The translations under genes and the position numbers were made by a program. Below the pieces are notes generated by a model, which saw only the letters and a list, made by a program, of their open reading frames with translations, was not told the DNA's origin and ran no database searches. From Burkholderia sp. Nafp2/4-1b (GTDB lineage Bacteria; Pseudomonadota; Gammaproteobacteria; Burkholderiales; Burkholderiaceae), in contig NZ_ML058608.1 in assembly GCF_003635165.1 (NCBI RefSeq), forward strand, positions 124,001-188,000: DNA of 64,000 nt, read 5' to 3'. This document shows positions 10,585 through 21,062 of the stretch, in pieces (within the stretch, counting starts at the first letter, position 1; each line of letters opens with the position of its first letter).

Positions 10585-11469
10585 CTACTTGAACAACCGC
10601 TCGCACAGAAAATCGACGAACACGCGCAGCTTCGGCGACAACTGCCGGCTCGACGGCCACACGATCGAGAATTGCCCCGGTGCGATCCGGTAGTCGTCGA
10701 GCACCGTGACGAGCGCGCCGCTCTCCAGCGCATCGCGCGCGAGGAAGTCCGGCATGTAGCCGATGCCGAGCCCGGCCATGACCGCGCCGCGCAGCGCTTC
10801 CATGTTGTTGCAGGTCATCGCGGTGCGCAGCTTCAGCGGCGTGCCGTCGTCGGCGGCGAGCGCCCAGTCCTGCAGCTTGCCGGTGGTCGGGAAGCAGTAG
10901 CGCACGCAATCGTGCGCTTCGAGATCGTGCGGCGCCCGTGGCGTGCCGGCCCGCGCGAGATACGCGGGCGTCGCGCACAGCACGAAACCGAACGGGCCGA
11001 GCCGCCGCGACATCAGGCTCGAATCCGACAGCGGGCCGCTGCGGATCACCGCGTCGAAGCCGCCTTCGACCACATCGACCATCCGGTCGTTGAAATCCAG
11101 ATCGAGTTCGACGTCCGGATAGCGCTGCCTGAATTCGGGCAGCACCGGCAGCAGGAACCGGTAGCCGATCACCGGCAGGCTCACGCGCAGCTTGCCGCGC
11201 GGGCGTTGCGCCGACGCCGTCACGGTCGCTTCCGCATCGCGAAAATCCTCGAGGATCCGCTGGCAGCGTTCGTAGAAATGGCGCCCTTCGTCGGTCAGCG
11301 TCACGCGCCGCGTGGTGCGGTTGAACAGGCGCACGCCGAGCGACTGCTCGAGCCGCGCGATCGTCTTGCCGACGGCGGAGGCCGAGATGCCGAGCGCGCG
11401 GCCGGCCGCGACGAAGCTGAGCGCTTCGGCGGTGCGGACGAACGCGGCGATGCCGTTCAGGTTTTCCAT
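10585..11469 (-). CDS. LysR-family transcriptional regulator
   Basis: The 294-residue protein has an N-terminal LysR winged helix (LGISASAVGKTIARLEQSLG) and a periplasmic-binding-protein-like effector domain from about residue 90. It is divergent from the MFS transporter at 11618 with 148 bases between, so it most likely regulates that gene. It is convergent with eutC; a link to ethanolamine use is not supported. The effector is unknown. Confidence 0.88.
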   Translation of the reverse strand: MENLNGIAAFVRTAEALSFVAAGRALGISASAVGKTIARLEQSLGVRLFNRTTRRVTLTDEGRHFYERCQRILEDFRDAEATVTASAQRPRGKLRVSLPVIGYRFLLPVLPEFRQRYPDVELDLDFNDRMVDVVEGGFDAVIRSGPLSDSSLMSRRLGPFGFVLCATPAYLARAGTPRAPHDLEAHDCVRYCFPTTGKLQDWALAADDGTPLKLRTAMTCNNMEALRGAVMAGLGIGYMPDFLARDALESGALVTVLDDYRIAPGQFSIVWPSSRQLSPKLRVFVDFLCERLFK

Positions 11470-11617
11470 CGACGTAGGAGAGCGAGCGGGGCGCGAAGGC
11501 CCCGATTGAGGAATTTTAGTCCGTTATATCCGGAGTCTTGTGTTGTTTTTCCCAGATTGAATCGGATTTATCTTCGATCGTTCTGAAGGCGCATCCGCGC
11601 CGGCTTTTCGAGGAGCG

Positions 11618-13237
11618 ATGATGGATCACCCGTTTTCAGCCGATTCAGCGATGGCGGCGCGCCGGCGCGCGTGGGTGCTGGCCGCCGTCTGCATGGCCGC
11701 CGTCGCGTTGCCGCTGTCGTTTTCGGGCGGCGCGGTCGCGACGCCGGCGATCGGCCGCGACCTGCACGGTGGACCGGTCGCGATGAACTGGATCACCAAC
11801 GCGTTCATGCTCGCGTTCGGCAGTTTCCTGATGGCGGCCGGTGCGCTGGCCGACCAGTTCGGCCGCAAGCGCCTGTTCGCGATCGGCGTCGCCGGCTTCA
11901 CGCTGATGTCGATCGCGCTCGCGTTCGCGCCGTCGATGGTCGCGGTCGACTGGCTGCGCGCCGCACAGGGCCTCGCCGCGGCCGCGGCGCTCGCCGGCGG
12001 CACGGCCGCGCTCGCGCAGGAGTTCGACGGCGCGGCGCGTACGCGCGCGTTCAGCTTGCTCGGCACGACGTTCGGGATCGGCCTCGCGTTCGGCCCCGTG
12101 CTCGCCGGCTGGCTGATCGAGCACTACGGCTGGCGCGCGATCTTCGTCACGGGCGCGGCGGCCGGCGCGTTGTCGCTCGCGTTCGGGCTGCCGCGCATGC
12201 ACGAGTCGCGCGATCCGCACGCCACGGGGCTCGACTGGCCCGGCACCGCCGCATTCACCGCCGCGCTCACGCTGTTCACGTTCGGCGTGATCGAGGCGCC
12301 CGCGCGGGGCTGGGCGCATCCGCTCGTCGTCGCGCTGCTGGCCGGCGCGGCGCTCGGCGCGGGCGCATTCGTCGCGATCGAGACGCGGGTCGCGCGGCCG
12401 ATGCTCGACCTGTCGCTGTTTCGGATTCCGCGCTTCGTCGGCGTGCAGGTGCTGCCGGTGTCGACCTGCTGCTGCTACATCGTGCTGCTCGTGGTGCTGC
12501 CGCTGCGCTTCATCGGCATCGATGGCTTCAGCGAAATCGACACGGGCTGGCTGATGCTCGCGATTTCCGCGCCGATGCTGGTCGTGCCGCTCGTCGCGGC
12601 GACGCTCACCCGCTGGCTGTCGGCCGGCGTGATCTCGGGGCTCGGGCTGCTGCTCGCGGCCGCGGGCCTCGTGTGGCTGGGCGTCGCGCTGCGCGGTGGC
12701 GCGGGGCAGGCGGCGATCGCGCCGATGCTCGCGATCGGCATCGGCGCCGGCATGCCGTGGGGGCTGATGGACGGGCTGTCGGTCAGCGTCGTGCCGAAGG
12801 AGCGCGCGGGGATGGCGACCGGCATTTTCAGCACGACGCGCGTGGCGGGCGAGGGCATCGCGCTCGCGATCGTCGGCGCGGTGCTGGCGACGCTCGCGCA
12901 CGCCGATTTGCGGCAGGTGACGGCGACGGCCATCGGTACGTCGGACGCAACGCTGCGGGCCGCCGCGCGGCTCGCGACCGGCGATCTCGCGGGCGCGGCG
13001 GCCGTGTTGCCAGGTGTCAGTCGTGCGGCGCTGCTTGCGAGTTATACGCACGCATTCGATCGGCTGCTGATCGGGTTGGCGGCCGTGACGGTGTTGTGTG
13101 CGGCGGTGGTGTTTGCGTTTCTCGGGGCGCGGCCGGCGCCGGCGGAAGGGCGCGGCAATGAAGGTGCGCAGCCGCGTGACGGAGCGCCGGCGCGGCGCCG
13201 CGCGGAACCGGCGTGTGCGGACGCAAATGGGCGGTAA
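11618..13237 (+). CDS. MFS efflux transporter, DHA2 (14-helix) type
   Basis: The 539-residue membrane protein has the MFS motif A variant ADQFGRKRLF, a motif C-like stretch (LLGTTFGIGLAFGPVLAGWLIE) and about 14 hydrophobic helices, matching drug:H+ antiporter family 2. A GAGGAG site precedes tandem ATG codons at 11618 and 11621. The divergent LysR gene probably controls it. Substrate unknown; the last ~35 residues are polar and low in complexity. Confidence 0.87.
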   Translation: MMDHPFSADSAMAARRRAWVLAAVCMAAVALPLSFSGGAVATPAIGRDLHGGPVAMNWITNAFMLAFGSFLMAAGALADQFGRKRLFAIGVAGFTLMSIALAFAPSMVAVDWLRAAQGLAAAAALAGGTAALAQEFDGAARTRAFSLLGTTFGIGLAFGPVLAGWLIEHYGWRAIFVTGAAAGALSLAFGLPRMHESRDPHATGLDWPGTAAFTAALTLFTFGVIEAPARGWAHPLVVALLAGAALGAGAFVAIETRVARPMLDLSLFRIPRFVGVQVLPVSTCCCYIVLLVVLPLRFIGIDGFSEIDTGWLMLAISAPMLVVPLVAATLTRWLSAGVISGLGLLLAAAGLVWLGVALRGGAGQAAIAPMLAIGIGAGMPWGLMDGLSVSVVPKERAGMATGIFSTTRVAGEGIALAIVGAVLATLAHADLRQVTATAIGTSDATLRAAARLATGDLAGAAAVLPGVSRAALLASYTHAFDRLLIGLAAVTVLCAAVVFAFLGARPAPAEGRGNEGAQPRDGAPARRRAEPACADANGR

Positions 13238-13243
13238 GCGCGG

Positions 13244-13257
13244 TGCCGTCGACGGCA
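13244..13257. repeat. Perfect 14-base palindrome downstream of the MFS gene
   Basis: TGCCGTCGACGGCA is fully self-complementary and begins seven bases after the MFS stop codon. It could be a weak rho-dependent termination or mRNA end structure. The rest of the gap 13238-13499 shows nothing recognisable. Confidence 0.4.
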
Positions 13258-13499
13258 GGTCTGCGCGTGCGGGTAACGCGTCCGGACGTTTCTGGATTCA
13301 CGCCTATTCGCGCCCCGCACTGACGATCGGCCGCGCGCGCGAATGATCGTCGAGCGTGGCATCGCAGGGCACGCGTTCAATCGACCGCGGCACCGCCGTG
13401 CGTCTGTACGGATGGCTTATCAGGCTTGCGCCGGCGGTCGCAGTGCGTCACCGGCCCATCCGTGTCCGTGTGAGCGCGACGCTGGCATGGCGCGGCGCA

Positions 13500-13928
13500 T
13501 CACCCGAGCACGAGCGGCGGCAGCGCCGCATCCGCCCGCGCATGCGCGCTTTCCACTTCGACGACGACATAACGCCGCGCATCGGGCCACAGGTGCGCGT
13601 GGCTTCCCGCCTCTTCATCGATCGTCGCGCGTCCTTGCAGTAGCCATGTCGTCTGCGCGACGAAATCGACGAACAGCAGCGCGATCGCCGGATTCACGAG
13701 CAGGTTGCCGATCGTATTGAACAGGTTGTTGCCCGCGAAGTCGGGCAGCACGAGGGTGCGGCGATCGGGCAGGTCGACCAGCGGGTCGAACGAACCGTCC
13801 GCGCGCGGCTGCCGGCCGCGATACGAGCAGTCGCTGTCGCCGGCCGCATTCGCGGTCGCGACGATCACGAATGCCTGTTCGCGGATGAATGCGACGGCGT
13901 CGTCGTTCAAGGGGGCCGGTTCGTTCAT
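13500..13928 (-). CDS. Pyridoxamine 5'-phosphate oxidase-like flavin split-barrel protein
   Basis: The 142-residue protein fits the small PPOx-like/FMN-binding split-barrel family: AFVIVATANAAGDSDCSYRG followed by GNNLFNTIGNLLVNPAIALLFVDF. These proteins bind FMN or F420 and often reduce small substrates or detoxify. It is divergent from exaC, and a second protein of the same fold follows exaC. Exact activity unknown. Confidence 0.78.
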   Translation of the reverse strand: MNEPAPLNDDAVAFIREQAFVIVATANAAGDSDCSYRGRQPRADGSFDPLVDLPDRRTLVLPDFAGNNLFNTIGNLLVNPAIALLFVDFVAQTTWLLQGRATIDEEAGSHAHLWPDARRYVVVEVESAHARADAALPPLVLG

Positions 13929-14042
13929 GGTGTCGGTCGGCGCGTGGCCGATGCGTGCGGGTCAGCATTGCGCACGCAAGCGACATGCCAAGCGCGACGC
14001 GGGCCGCCCAGCGACGCATGTCGAGTGCGCTGTGAAAAATCC

Positions 14043-14079
14043 GAACACCCGCCGCGCCGCTGTGCCGCCGCCGGTGTTC
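14043..14079. promoter_or_regulatory. Inverted repeat, candidate activator site for the exaC promoter
   Basis: GAACACC (14043-14049) and GGTGTTC (14073-14079) are a perfect seven-base inverted repeat, about 90 bases upstream of the -24 element. The position suits an enhancer site for a sigma-54 activator such as an AcoR-like protein. This is inference from position and symmetry only. Confidence 0.35.
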
Positions 14080-14164
14080 AAAATCGCCACACTTGTTTTC
14101 GACGCGCCGACACCGCCCCCGGCGGGCGGCCGGACGCACCGCTCCTGTTCCGTTTTCGTGCGGT

Positions 14165-14181
14165 TTGGCACGCATGTTGCG
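14165..14181 (+). promoter_or_regulatory. Sigma-54 promoter (-24/-12) of the aldehyde dehydrogenase gene
   Basis: The element reads TTGGCACGCATGTTGCG. The -24 GG (14167-14168) and -12 GC (14179-14180) are separated by exactly ten bases and the flanks match the TGGCAC-N5-TTGC consensus completely. It lies about 65 bases upstream of the start codon. Sigma-54 control is known for acetaldehyde/acetoin dehydrogenases of this family. Confidence 0.8.
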
Positions 14182-14245
14182 TAAATCGTGCAGCGCGATC
14201 CAACCGGCGCTGCATTCACACAAGCACGATGAACAGGAGACATGT

Positions 14246-15772
<1,527 letters not shown>

Positions 15773-15837
15773 TCGCCGAAGCGGGAGGCGAAGTGCCGGG
15801 CCGGGCGGCAGGGGAGCGCTGCCCGGCGCGCGGTTGT

Positions 15838-15905
15838 CGGTTGCGGACGGCCGGTTGCGGACGGCCGGTTGCGGAGGGCCGGTTGCGGACGGCCGGTCGC
15901 GGCGA
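15838..15905. repeat. 14-base tandem repeat CGGTTGCGGACGGC
   Basis: Units at 15838-15851, 15852-15865, 15866-15879 (one mismatch) and 15880-15893 are followed by a degenerate fifth copy. They occupy the short gap after exaC. The unit is GC-rich and partly self-complementary (GCCGG at each junction). Confidence 0.9.
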
Positions 15906-16037
15906 TCGGCCGTCGTCCGGCACTTCGCCGTTTTTGCCTTGCGGCATGCAATACGCGGTGCCCGCGACGACGCCGACCGTCGCTCGTGAGCTTGCGGCCG
16001 CATGGCGCCCCTGATGGTCCCGACAGAATTCAGCAGC

Positions 16038-16580
16038 ATGGCCGAACCGCCCCGATCCTTCCCGCGTCACCCGGTGTTTCACCCAGGCGAACTCGATGCG
16101 CATCACCGCTTCGGCGTCGCCGACGAAGCCGAGCGGATGAGCGACGTCGTCACCGCGCGGCTGAGCATCGGCGTGCGCCAGTTCGTCGAGTCGCAGCCGT
16201 TCATGTTCATCGGTACGACGAGCGGCGGACCGGCGCGCGTGACCTGCGACATCGTGCAGGGCATGCGCGATGCGAACGGCGATCTGTGGCCGGTCGTGCG
16301 CGTGATCGACACGAAGACGCTGCGTTTCGCGCTGCCGATCCATGATGGCGGTGACCGGCTCGACGCGCACGCATGCGACGGAAGCGGCGTCGGGTTGCTG
16401 TTCATCGATTTCGTGCGCGGCATCCGCTACCGGATCAACGGCCGCGCGACGCTGCGCACGGATCTGCCGGAAGCCGACGCGGCGCCTTGGGTCGCCGGTA
16501 GCCCGATCGTCGAACTGGCGGTCGCGCAGGCGTACGGCAATTGCGGCACGCGGGTCGTGCGGTTGCGGCCGGGCGCGTAG
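16038..16580 (+). CDS. Pyridoxamine 5'-phosphate oxidase-like protein
   Basis: The ~180-residue protein has the split-barrel pattern QPFMFIGTTSGGPARVTCDIVQG, then VGLLFIDFVRGIRYRINGRATLR, which matches the FMN-binding PPOx-like superfamily. No clear Shine-Dalgarno sequence marks the start; in-frame ATG codons also exist at 16002 and 16014. It sits between exaC and the EutR-like regulator on the same strand. Function unknown. Confidence 0.72.
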   Translation: MAEPPRSFPRHPVFHPGELDAHHRFGVADEAERMSDVVTARLSIGVRQFVESQPFMFIGTTSGGPARVTCDIVQGMRDANGDLWPVVRVIDTKTLRFALPIHDGGDRLDAHACDGSGVGLLFIDFVRGIRYRINGRATLRTDLPEADAAPWVAGSPIVELAVAQAYGNCGTRVVRLRPGA

Positions 16581-16742
16581 TGCGTCGCGTTCGGCCGACC
16601 GACCAAGCGACCAGGGGGCCGGATCGCCGGCAATGCGCGTCCCGCACCCGCGCGGTGCGCGCCACGCCGCCTCCGGGTGCGCCCCCATGGCGCATATCGG
16701 CCGTACAGCGTGGAATGACGGGCTTGTCGCCGGGCCGCGCGG

Positions 16743-16760
16743 TTCGGCACGGGACTTGCG
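16743..16760 (+). promoter_or_regulatory. Sigma-54-like promoter of the EutR-like regulator gene
   Basis: The element reads TTCGGCACGGGACTTGCG, with -24 GG (16746-16747) and -12 GC (16758-16759) ten bases apart, as required for sigma-54. It lies about 38 bases upstream of the start at 16797. The only departure from consensus is C for T before GG. Confidence 0.65.
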
Positions 16761-16796
16761 TGATGGACGGGGCCCCGGGCAGGTGAGGAGAACACG

Positions 16797-17831
16797 ATGG
16801 AGCAACGAGTGGAGTGCATGGACGAGCCGACGGCCGAGGACACGCGGTGCAGCGCGCAGGGTGACGACGCGCTGGCCGGCCAGGCCGTGGTCAGCGTCGC
16901 ACACGACGCCGACGAGCAGGCACGCAACCTGATCGGCTGGCGGCAGACCTACGACCAGCTCGCGGCCGGCCGCTTCGTCGGCACGTTGACCGAGCTGCCG
17001 CTCGACACGATGAAGCTGTTCCGAGAATCGACCAGCCACCTGCTGCGGCAGGCGTGCGAGGTGCGCGGCGACGCGTACTGGTTCGGCATCCCGCTTGCGA
17101 GCGACGGCACCGCGCGCGTCGACGCGTGCCGCATCGGGCCCGGCGCGCTCGCGTTCCGGCCCGGCAACGTCGAATTCGAATTGCTGACGCCCGCGCAGTT
17201 CTCGATCTACGGTGTGGTCGTGCGCGGCGACGTGCTGCGCCGCTACGCGGAGGACGTCGAACACCGCTCGCTCGACGAGCGGCTCTTCACGCAGCGCGCG
17301 ATCCAGATCGGCGATACGCGGCTCGCGCGGCTGTGCGCGCTGCTCGGCGGCCGGCTCGACGGTGCCGCGGCGGTGGGCGGGCCGTTGCCCGACGCGCAGC
17401 GCGACGAGTTGCAGGCCGAGGTGCTGGCCGCGCTGTTCGATGCGTGCGCGCAACCGACGGACGACGGCGCCGGCGGCGCGCCGTCGACCCGGCGCTGGCT
17501 CGTCGAGCAGGCGCGCGAGTACGTGCTCGCGCATCGCACGCGCCCGGTCGGCGTGCCGGAGCTGTGCGAGCAGCTACACGTGAGCCGGCGCACGCTGCAG
17601 TACTGCTTCCAGGACGTGCTGGGCATGGCACCGGCGACCTATCTGCGCACGCTGCGGCTGAACGGCGCGCGGCGCGACCTGTGCGGGCGGGCGGCCGGGT
17701 CCGTGCAGGACGTCGCGGAAGCGTGGGGTTTCTGGCACCTGAGCCAGTTCGCGACCGACTACCGGCGGCTGTTCGGCAAGCGGCCGTCGGAGACGCTGCG
17801 TGAGCGGGCGGCGATGGTCGCCGCTGGCTGA
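16797..17831 (+). CDS. AraC-family regulator, EutR-like
   Basis: The 344-residue protein has a C-terminal AraC HTH pair (VPELCEQLHVSRRTLQYCFQ and QDVAEAWGFWHLSQFATDYR, about residues 250-330) and an N-terminal sensing domain. The RTLQYCFQDVLGMAPATYLR segment resembles EutR, the B12/ethanolamine-responsive activator of eut operons. Its location near exaC and in the same region as eutBC supports control of ethanolamine or acetaldehyde metabolism. Exact targets and ligand are inferred. Confidence 0.78.
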   Translation: MEQRVECMDEPTAEDTRCSAQGDDALAGQAVVSVAHDADEQARNLIGWRQTYDQLAAGRFVGTLTELPLDTMKLFRESTSHLLRQACEVRGDAYWFGIPLASDGTARVDACRIGPGALAFRPGNVEFELLTPAQFSIYGVVVRGDVLRRYAEDVEHRSLDERLFTQRAIQIGDTRLARLCALLGGRLDGAAAVGGPLPDAQRDELQAEVLAALFDACAQPTDDGAGGAPSTRRWLVEQAREYVLAHRTRPVGVPELCEQLHVSRRTLQYCFQDVLGMAPATYLRTLRLNGARRDLCGRAAGSVQDVAEAWGFWHLSQFATDYRRLFGKRPSETLRERAAMVAAG

Positions 17832-17836
17832 GCAGG

Positions 17837-17986
17837 GCGCCGGCGGCGCGTGGATGCTGCCGCGCGCTCCGGTCTTTCGGGCGACTTGCCGTCTTTCTAT
17901 CCCGCTGTACAGAGCGCTGCCGGCGCGTGGATGCTGACGCGCGCTCCATCTTTCCGGCGACTCGCCCGTTTTTCTATCCCGCTGTA
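17837..17986. repeat. Imperfect ~73-base tandem direct repeat, two copies
   Basis: Copies at about 17837-17909 and 17914-17986 share GCGTGGATGCTG, GCGCGCTCC, a variable middle and TTTCTATCCCGCTGTA. The second copy runs into the stop codon region of the minus-strand glycosyltransferase gene. The gap between the convergent genes consists almost entirely of this repeat. Each unit carries short GC-rich inverted segments. Confidence 0.85.
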
Positions 17987-19068
17987 GCCGCCGCGTCGCG
18001 CGGCGTCGGCCACGGCATCGCATCCCAATCGATCGCCCGGTACGCGGCTTCGACCGCGGCGAGATCCTCCGGCCGCTCGCTACGATGCAGCCCCTGCAGT
18101 TCGGCCGGCATGTCGAGCGTGACCGGCACGCAGTGCGGATAGTCGCGCACGCGCAGCGCCGGCCCGATCGTCGTGAAACAGCCGAGCGTCGGCACGTCGA
18201 AACCGTCGGCGACATGCAGCGCCGCCGTGTCCGGCGCGAACAGCACGCTGGCACCCTTCACCCAGGCGATGAAGCGCGCGGTGTCGGCCGCGTCGCCGCT
18301 CACGTCGACGTACGCGGGATGCGCGACCGGGCCGAACCCGACCACCGGCAGCCCGTAGCGCTGCGCGAGCCGGTCGACGAAGGCCGCGCGCAGCGCCGGC
18401 GGCACACTGCGCACCGCGGTGCTCGCCGTCGGGCAGAACAGCACGTACGGCCGCTGCCAGTCGGTCGGCAACGCGGGCACGCGCAGCCGCGCGAGCCAGC
18501 GGTTGCGCTTCGCGGCGGCCGGCACCGTGGCCGGGTCCGCGCCGAGCGCGTCGAGGAAGAAGTCGATCATCGGCTGGCGCGCGAACGCAGGCCAGTACAG
18601 GTGATTGCCGACATCGATGCACGGCGCGTGCGCGGGCAGCGCATCGGCCGCGCTCGGCAGCGCCCGCGACGGCGCGACGACGTCGGCCGCGAGCGCATAC
18701 AGCGCGTCGACGTAGCGCGGCGCACGAGCCGGCCGGTACAACGTGAAGCGCAGGCCAGGATGCAGCGCGCGCAGCGCGGCGAGCGCGGTCAGCCCGATCA
18801 CCGAGTCACCGAGTGCGACACCCATCCCGTTGATCACGTGCACGTGCGGCACGCGCGCATAGTCGAGCCGGAACGGCGCGTGCGCGGCGTGCAGCAGGCC
18901 GAGCGCCGGAGCAGCGGGCACGTGATCGTCCGCAGGTCCGCTGCCGTGCTCCAGGTCGTACGGCGCGACGAGCGCGCCGTCGGGTGCGAGCAGCGTGCCG
19001 GGGTGGGCGAGCGCGCCGTCGCGCGACAGCACGAGATCGGCCGATGCGGCGCGCGGCGCCATCGTCAT
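17974..19068 (-). CDS. Glycosyltransferase family 9-like protein
   Basis: The 364-residue protein resembles GT-B heptosyltransferase-like proteins: an N-terminal half with VINGMGVALGDSVIGLTALAALR, and a C-terminal nucleotide-sugar-binding half with VLFAPDTAALHVADGFDVPTLGCF, the usual P/DTx3-HxA..G.P element. It starts four bases inside the upstream ThDP enzyme gene (ATGA overlap), so the two are co-translated. No membrane segment is evident. Acceptor and sugar are unknown. Confidence 0.75.
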   Translation of the reverse strand: MTMAPRAASADLVLSRDGALAHPGTLLAPDGALVAPYDLEHGSGPADDHVPAAPALGLLHAAHAPFRLDYARVPHVHVINGMGVALGDSVIGLTALAALRALHPGLRFTLYRPARAPRYVDALYALAADVVAPSRALPSAADALPAHAPCIDVGNHLYWPAFARQPMIDFFLDALGADPATVPAAAKRNRWLARLRVPALPTDWQRPYVLFCPTASTAVRSVPPALRAAFVDRLAQRYGLPVVGFGPVAHPAYVDVSGDAADTARFIAWVKGASVLFAPDTAALHVADGFDVPTLGCFTTIGPALRVRDYPHCVPVTLDMPAELQGLHRSERPEDLAAVEAAYRAIDWDAMPWPTPRDAAATAG

Positions 19069-20768
19069 TCGCCGCGCGCGCGGCGGCCCTGCTCGCGGAT
19101 CTGCTCGAGCGTGGCGGCCGGCGTGCTGGCGTCCTGCGGGATGCGGATCTCGATCAGCGCCGGCCGCCCGCAGGTCAGCGCGCGCTCCAGGGCCGACGCG
19201 AAATCGGCCGTGCGCTCGACCGTCTCGCCATGCGCGCCGAACGCGCGTGCATACGCGGCGAAATCGGGGTTCGTGAGCCCCGTGCCATGTACGCGCCCCG
19301 GATAGTTACGCTCCTGATGCATGCGGATCGTGCCGAAATGACCGTTGTTGACGACGATCGCGACGATGTTCAGCCCGTACTGCATCGCGGTCGCCAGTTC
19401 GTTGCCGGCCATCATGAAGCAGCCGTCGCCGGCGAGCGCGACGACGGGGCGCGCCGGATACAGCGACTTCGCGGCGAGGGCGGCCGGCAGCCCGTAACCC
19501 ATCGCGCCGCTGGTCGGCGCGAGCTGCGAGCGGAAGTGCCGGTACGCGAAATGGCGATGCAGCCAGATCGCATAGTTGCCGGCGCCGTTGGTCAGGATCG
19601 CGTCGTGCGGCAGGCGTTCGCGCAACTGCACCATCACGTCGCCGAGCTGGACGTCGCCGGGCATCGGCAGCGGCGCGTGCCATTCGCGGTACGCGCGGTG
19701 CGCGTCGGCTGCCGAGCCGGCCCACGCCGGCTGCGCCGGCGCATCGAGCGCGGCCAGCGGCGCCGCGATTTCCGGCATTCCCGACACGATCGGCAGGTCG
19801 GCCGCATAGACGCGGCCGAGTTCGTCCGCGCCCTGGTGCACGTGGATCAGCGTCTGGCGTGTTTTCGGGATGTCGAGCAGCGTGTAGCCGCCCGTCGTCG
19901 CTTCGCCGAGGCGCGGGCCGAGCACCAGCAGCAGGTCGGCGTCGCGAATGCGCTTGCCGAGCGCGGGATTGATCCCGAGGCCGACGTCGCCCGCGTAGTT
20001 CGGGTGTGCGTTGTCGAAGGTGTCCTGGAAGCGGAACGCGCACGCGACCGGCAGTTGCCAGCGCTCGACGAAGGTGCGCAGGTTCGCGCACGCGTCGGGT
20101 GTCCAGCCGCTGCCGCCGACGATCGCGAACGGTCGCTCGGCACGCGCGAGCCGTTCGCGCAACTCGTCGAGCTGCGCGGCCGACGGCGATGCCGCGACGC
20201 GCTTCGCGGCCGGCACGACGGGCTGCGCGGCGCAAGCGTCGGACAGCACGTCCTCCGGCAGCGCGAGCACGACCGGGCCCGGACGGCCGGACGTCGCGAC
20301 GTGGAACGCATGGCTCAGGTATTCGGGAATGCGGCGCGGATCGTCGATCTGCGCGACCCATTTCGCCATCTGGCCGAACATCCGGCGGTAGTCGATTTCC
20401 TGGAAGGCTTCGCGATCGAGGTGCTCGCGTGCGCACTGGCCGACGAACAGGATCATCGGCGTCGAGTCCTGGAATGCGGTGTGCACGCCGATCGACGCAT
20501 GGGTCGCGCCGGGCCCGCGCGTGACGAACGCGATGCCGGGGCGGCCGGTGAGCTTGCCGACCGCCTCCGCCATGTTCGCGGCCGCCGCCTCGTGGCGGCA
20601 GACGACCGTCTGGATGCGCGCGGTGTCGTCCGCCAGCGCATCGAGTACCGCGAGAAAGCTCTCGCCCGGCACGCAGAACGCGCGTTCGACGTGATTGGCG
20701 AGCAACGCATCGACGAGCAGTCGCGCGCCGGTGGTGGCGCGCGGCTCGAGATCCTTGGAATGCGACAT
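19065..20768 (-). CDS. Thiamine diphosphate-dependent enzyme, acetolactate synthase large-subunit-like
   Basis: The 567-residue protein has the three ThDP-enzyme domains: the N-terminal Pyr domain with catalytic glutamate in CVPGESFLAVLDAL, a central Rossmann-like domain, and the PP domain with the GDGCFMMAGNELATAMQYG...NN motif binding Mg-ThDP. It belongs to the IlvB/benzoylformate decarboxylase group. Lack of an ilvH-like partner and coupling to a glycosyltransferase argue against a role in branched-chain amino acids. I chose ATG 20768 because longer forms have no homologous sequence. Confidence 0.85.
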   Translation of the reverse strand: MSHSKDLEPRATTGARLLVDALLANHVERAFCVPGESFLAVLDALADDTARIQTVVCRHEAAAANMAEAVGKLTGRPGIAFVTRGPGATHASIGVHTAFQDSTPMILFVGQCAREHLDREAFQEIDYRRMFGQMAKWVAQIDDPRRIPEYLSHAFHVATSGRPGPVVLALPEDVLSDACAAQPVVPAAKRVAASPSAAQLDELRERLARAERPFAIVGGSGWTPDACANLRTFVERWQLPVACAFRFQDTFDNAHPNYAGDVGLGINPALGKRIRDADLLLVLGPRLGEATTGGYTLLDIPKTRQTLIHVHQGADELGRVYAADLPIVSGMPEIAAPLAALDAPAQPAWAGSAADAHRAYREWHAPLPMPGDVQLGDVMVQLRERLPHDAILTNGAGNYAIWLHRHFAYRHFRSQLAPTSGAMGYGLPAALAAKSLYPARPVVALAGDGCFMMAGNELATAMQYGLNIVAIVVNNGHFGTIRMHQERNYPGRVHGTGLTNPDFAAYARAFGAHGETVERTADFASALERALTCGRPALIEIRIPQDASTPAATLEQIREQGRRARGE

Positions 20769-21062
20769 GGGCTGCCGTCTCCCTGGGTAGCGGGACGTAC
20801 AGCTTACGCCGGTATGCCGGCCGCCGGCACGCCGGCCGGTGAAAAGTGTCGGAACGCGGGGGATTCGGGGCACGGGTACGGCGTCGATTGGCCGAATGGC
20901 CAGCTTGTGCGCGCCTGCGCGGCAGGGGAAAGTGAGCGCTATGGATGTCGGACCGGATGGCTGTCGTCCCCGGGAAGCGAGCTACCCAAATAACAATAAA
21001 GTGGGGTGCCGTTCAATAGTAAAATTTTGGCAATAGGACGAATAACGGAATCGGAAATCGCC
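20769..21062. other. Intergenic region upstream of the first toxin-antitoxin module
   Basis: The 294 bases show no credible gene. The right part (about 20985-21050) is clearly A/T-rich and includes a -10-like TAAAAT at 21020-21025, a likely promoter for the antitoxin gene. No perfect -35 partner is seen. Confidence 0.45.
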
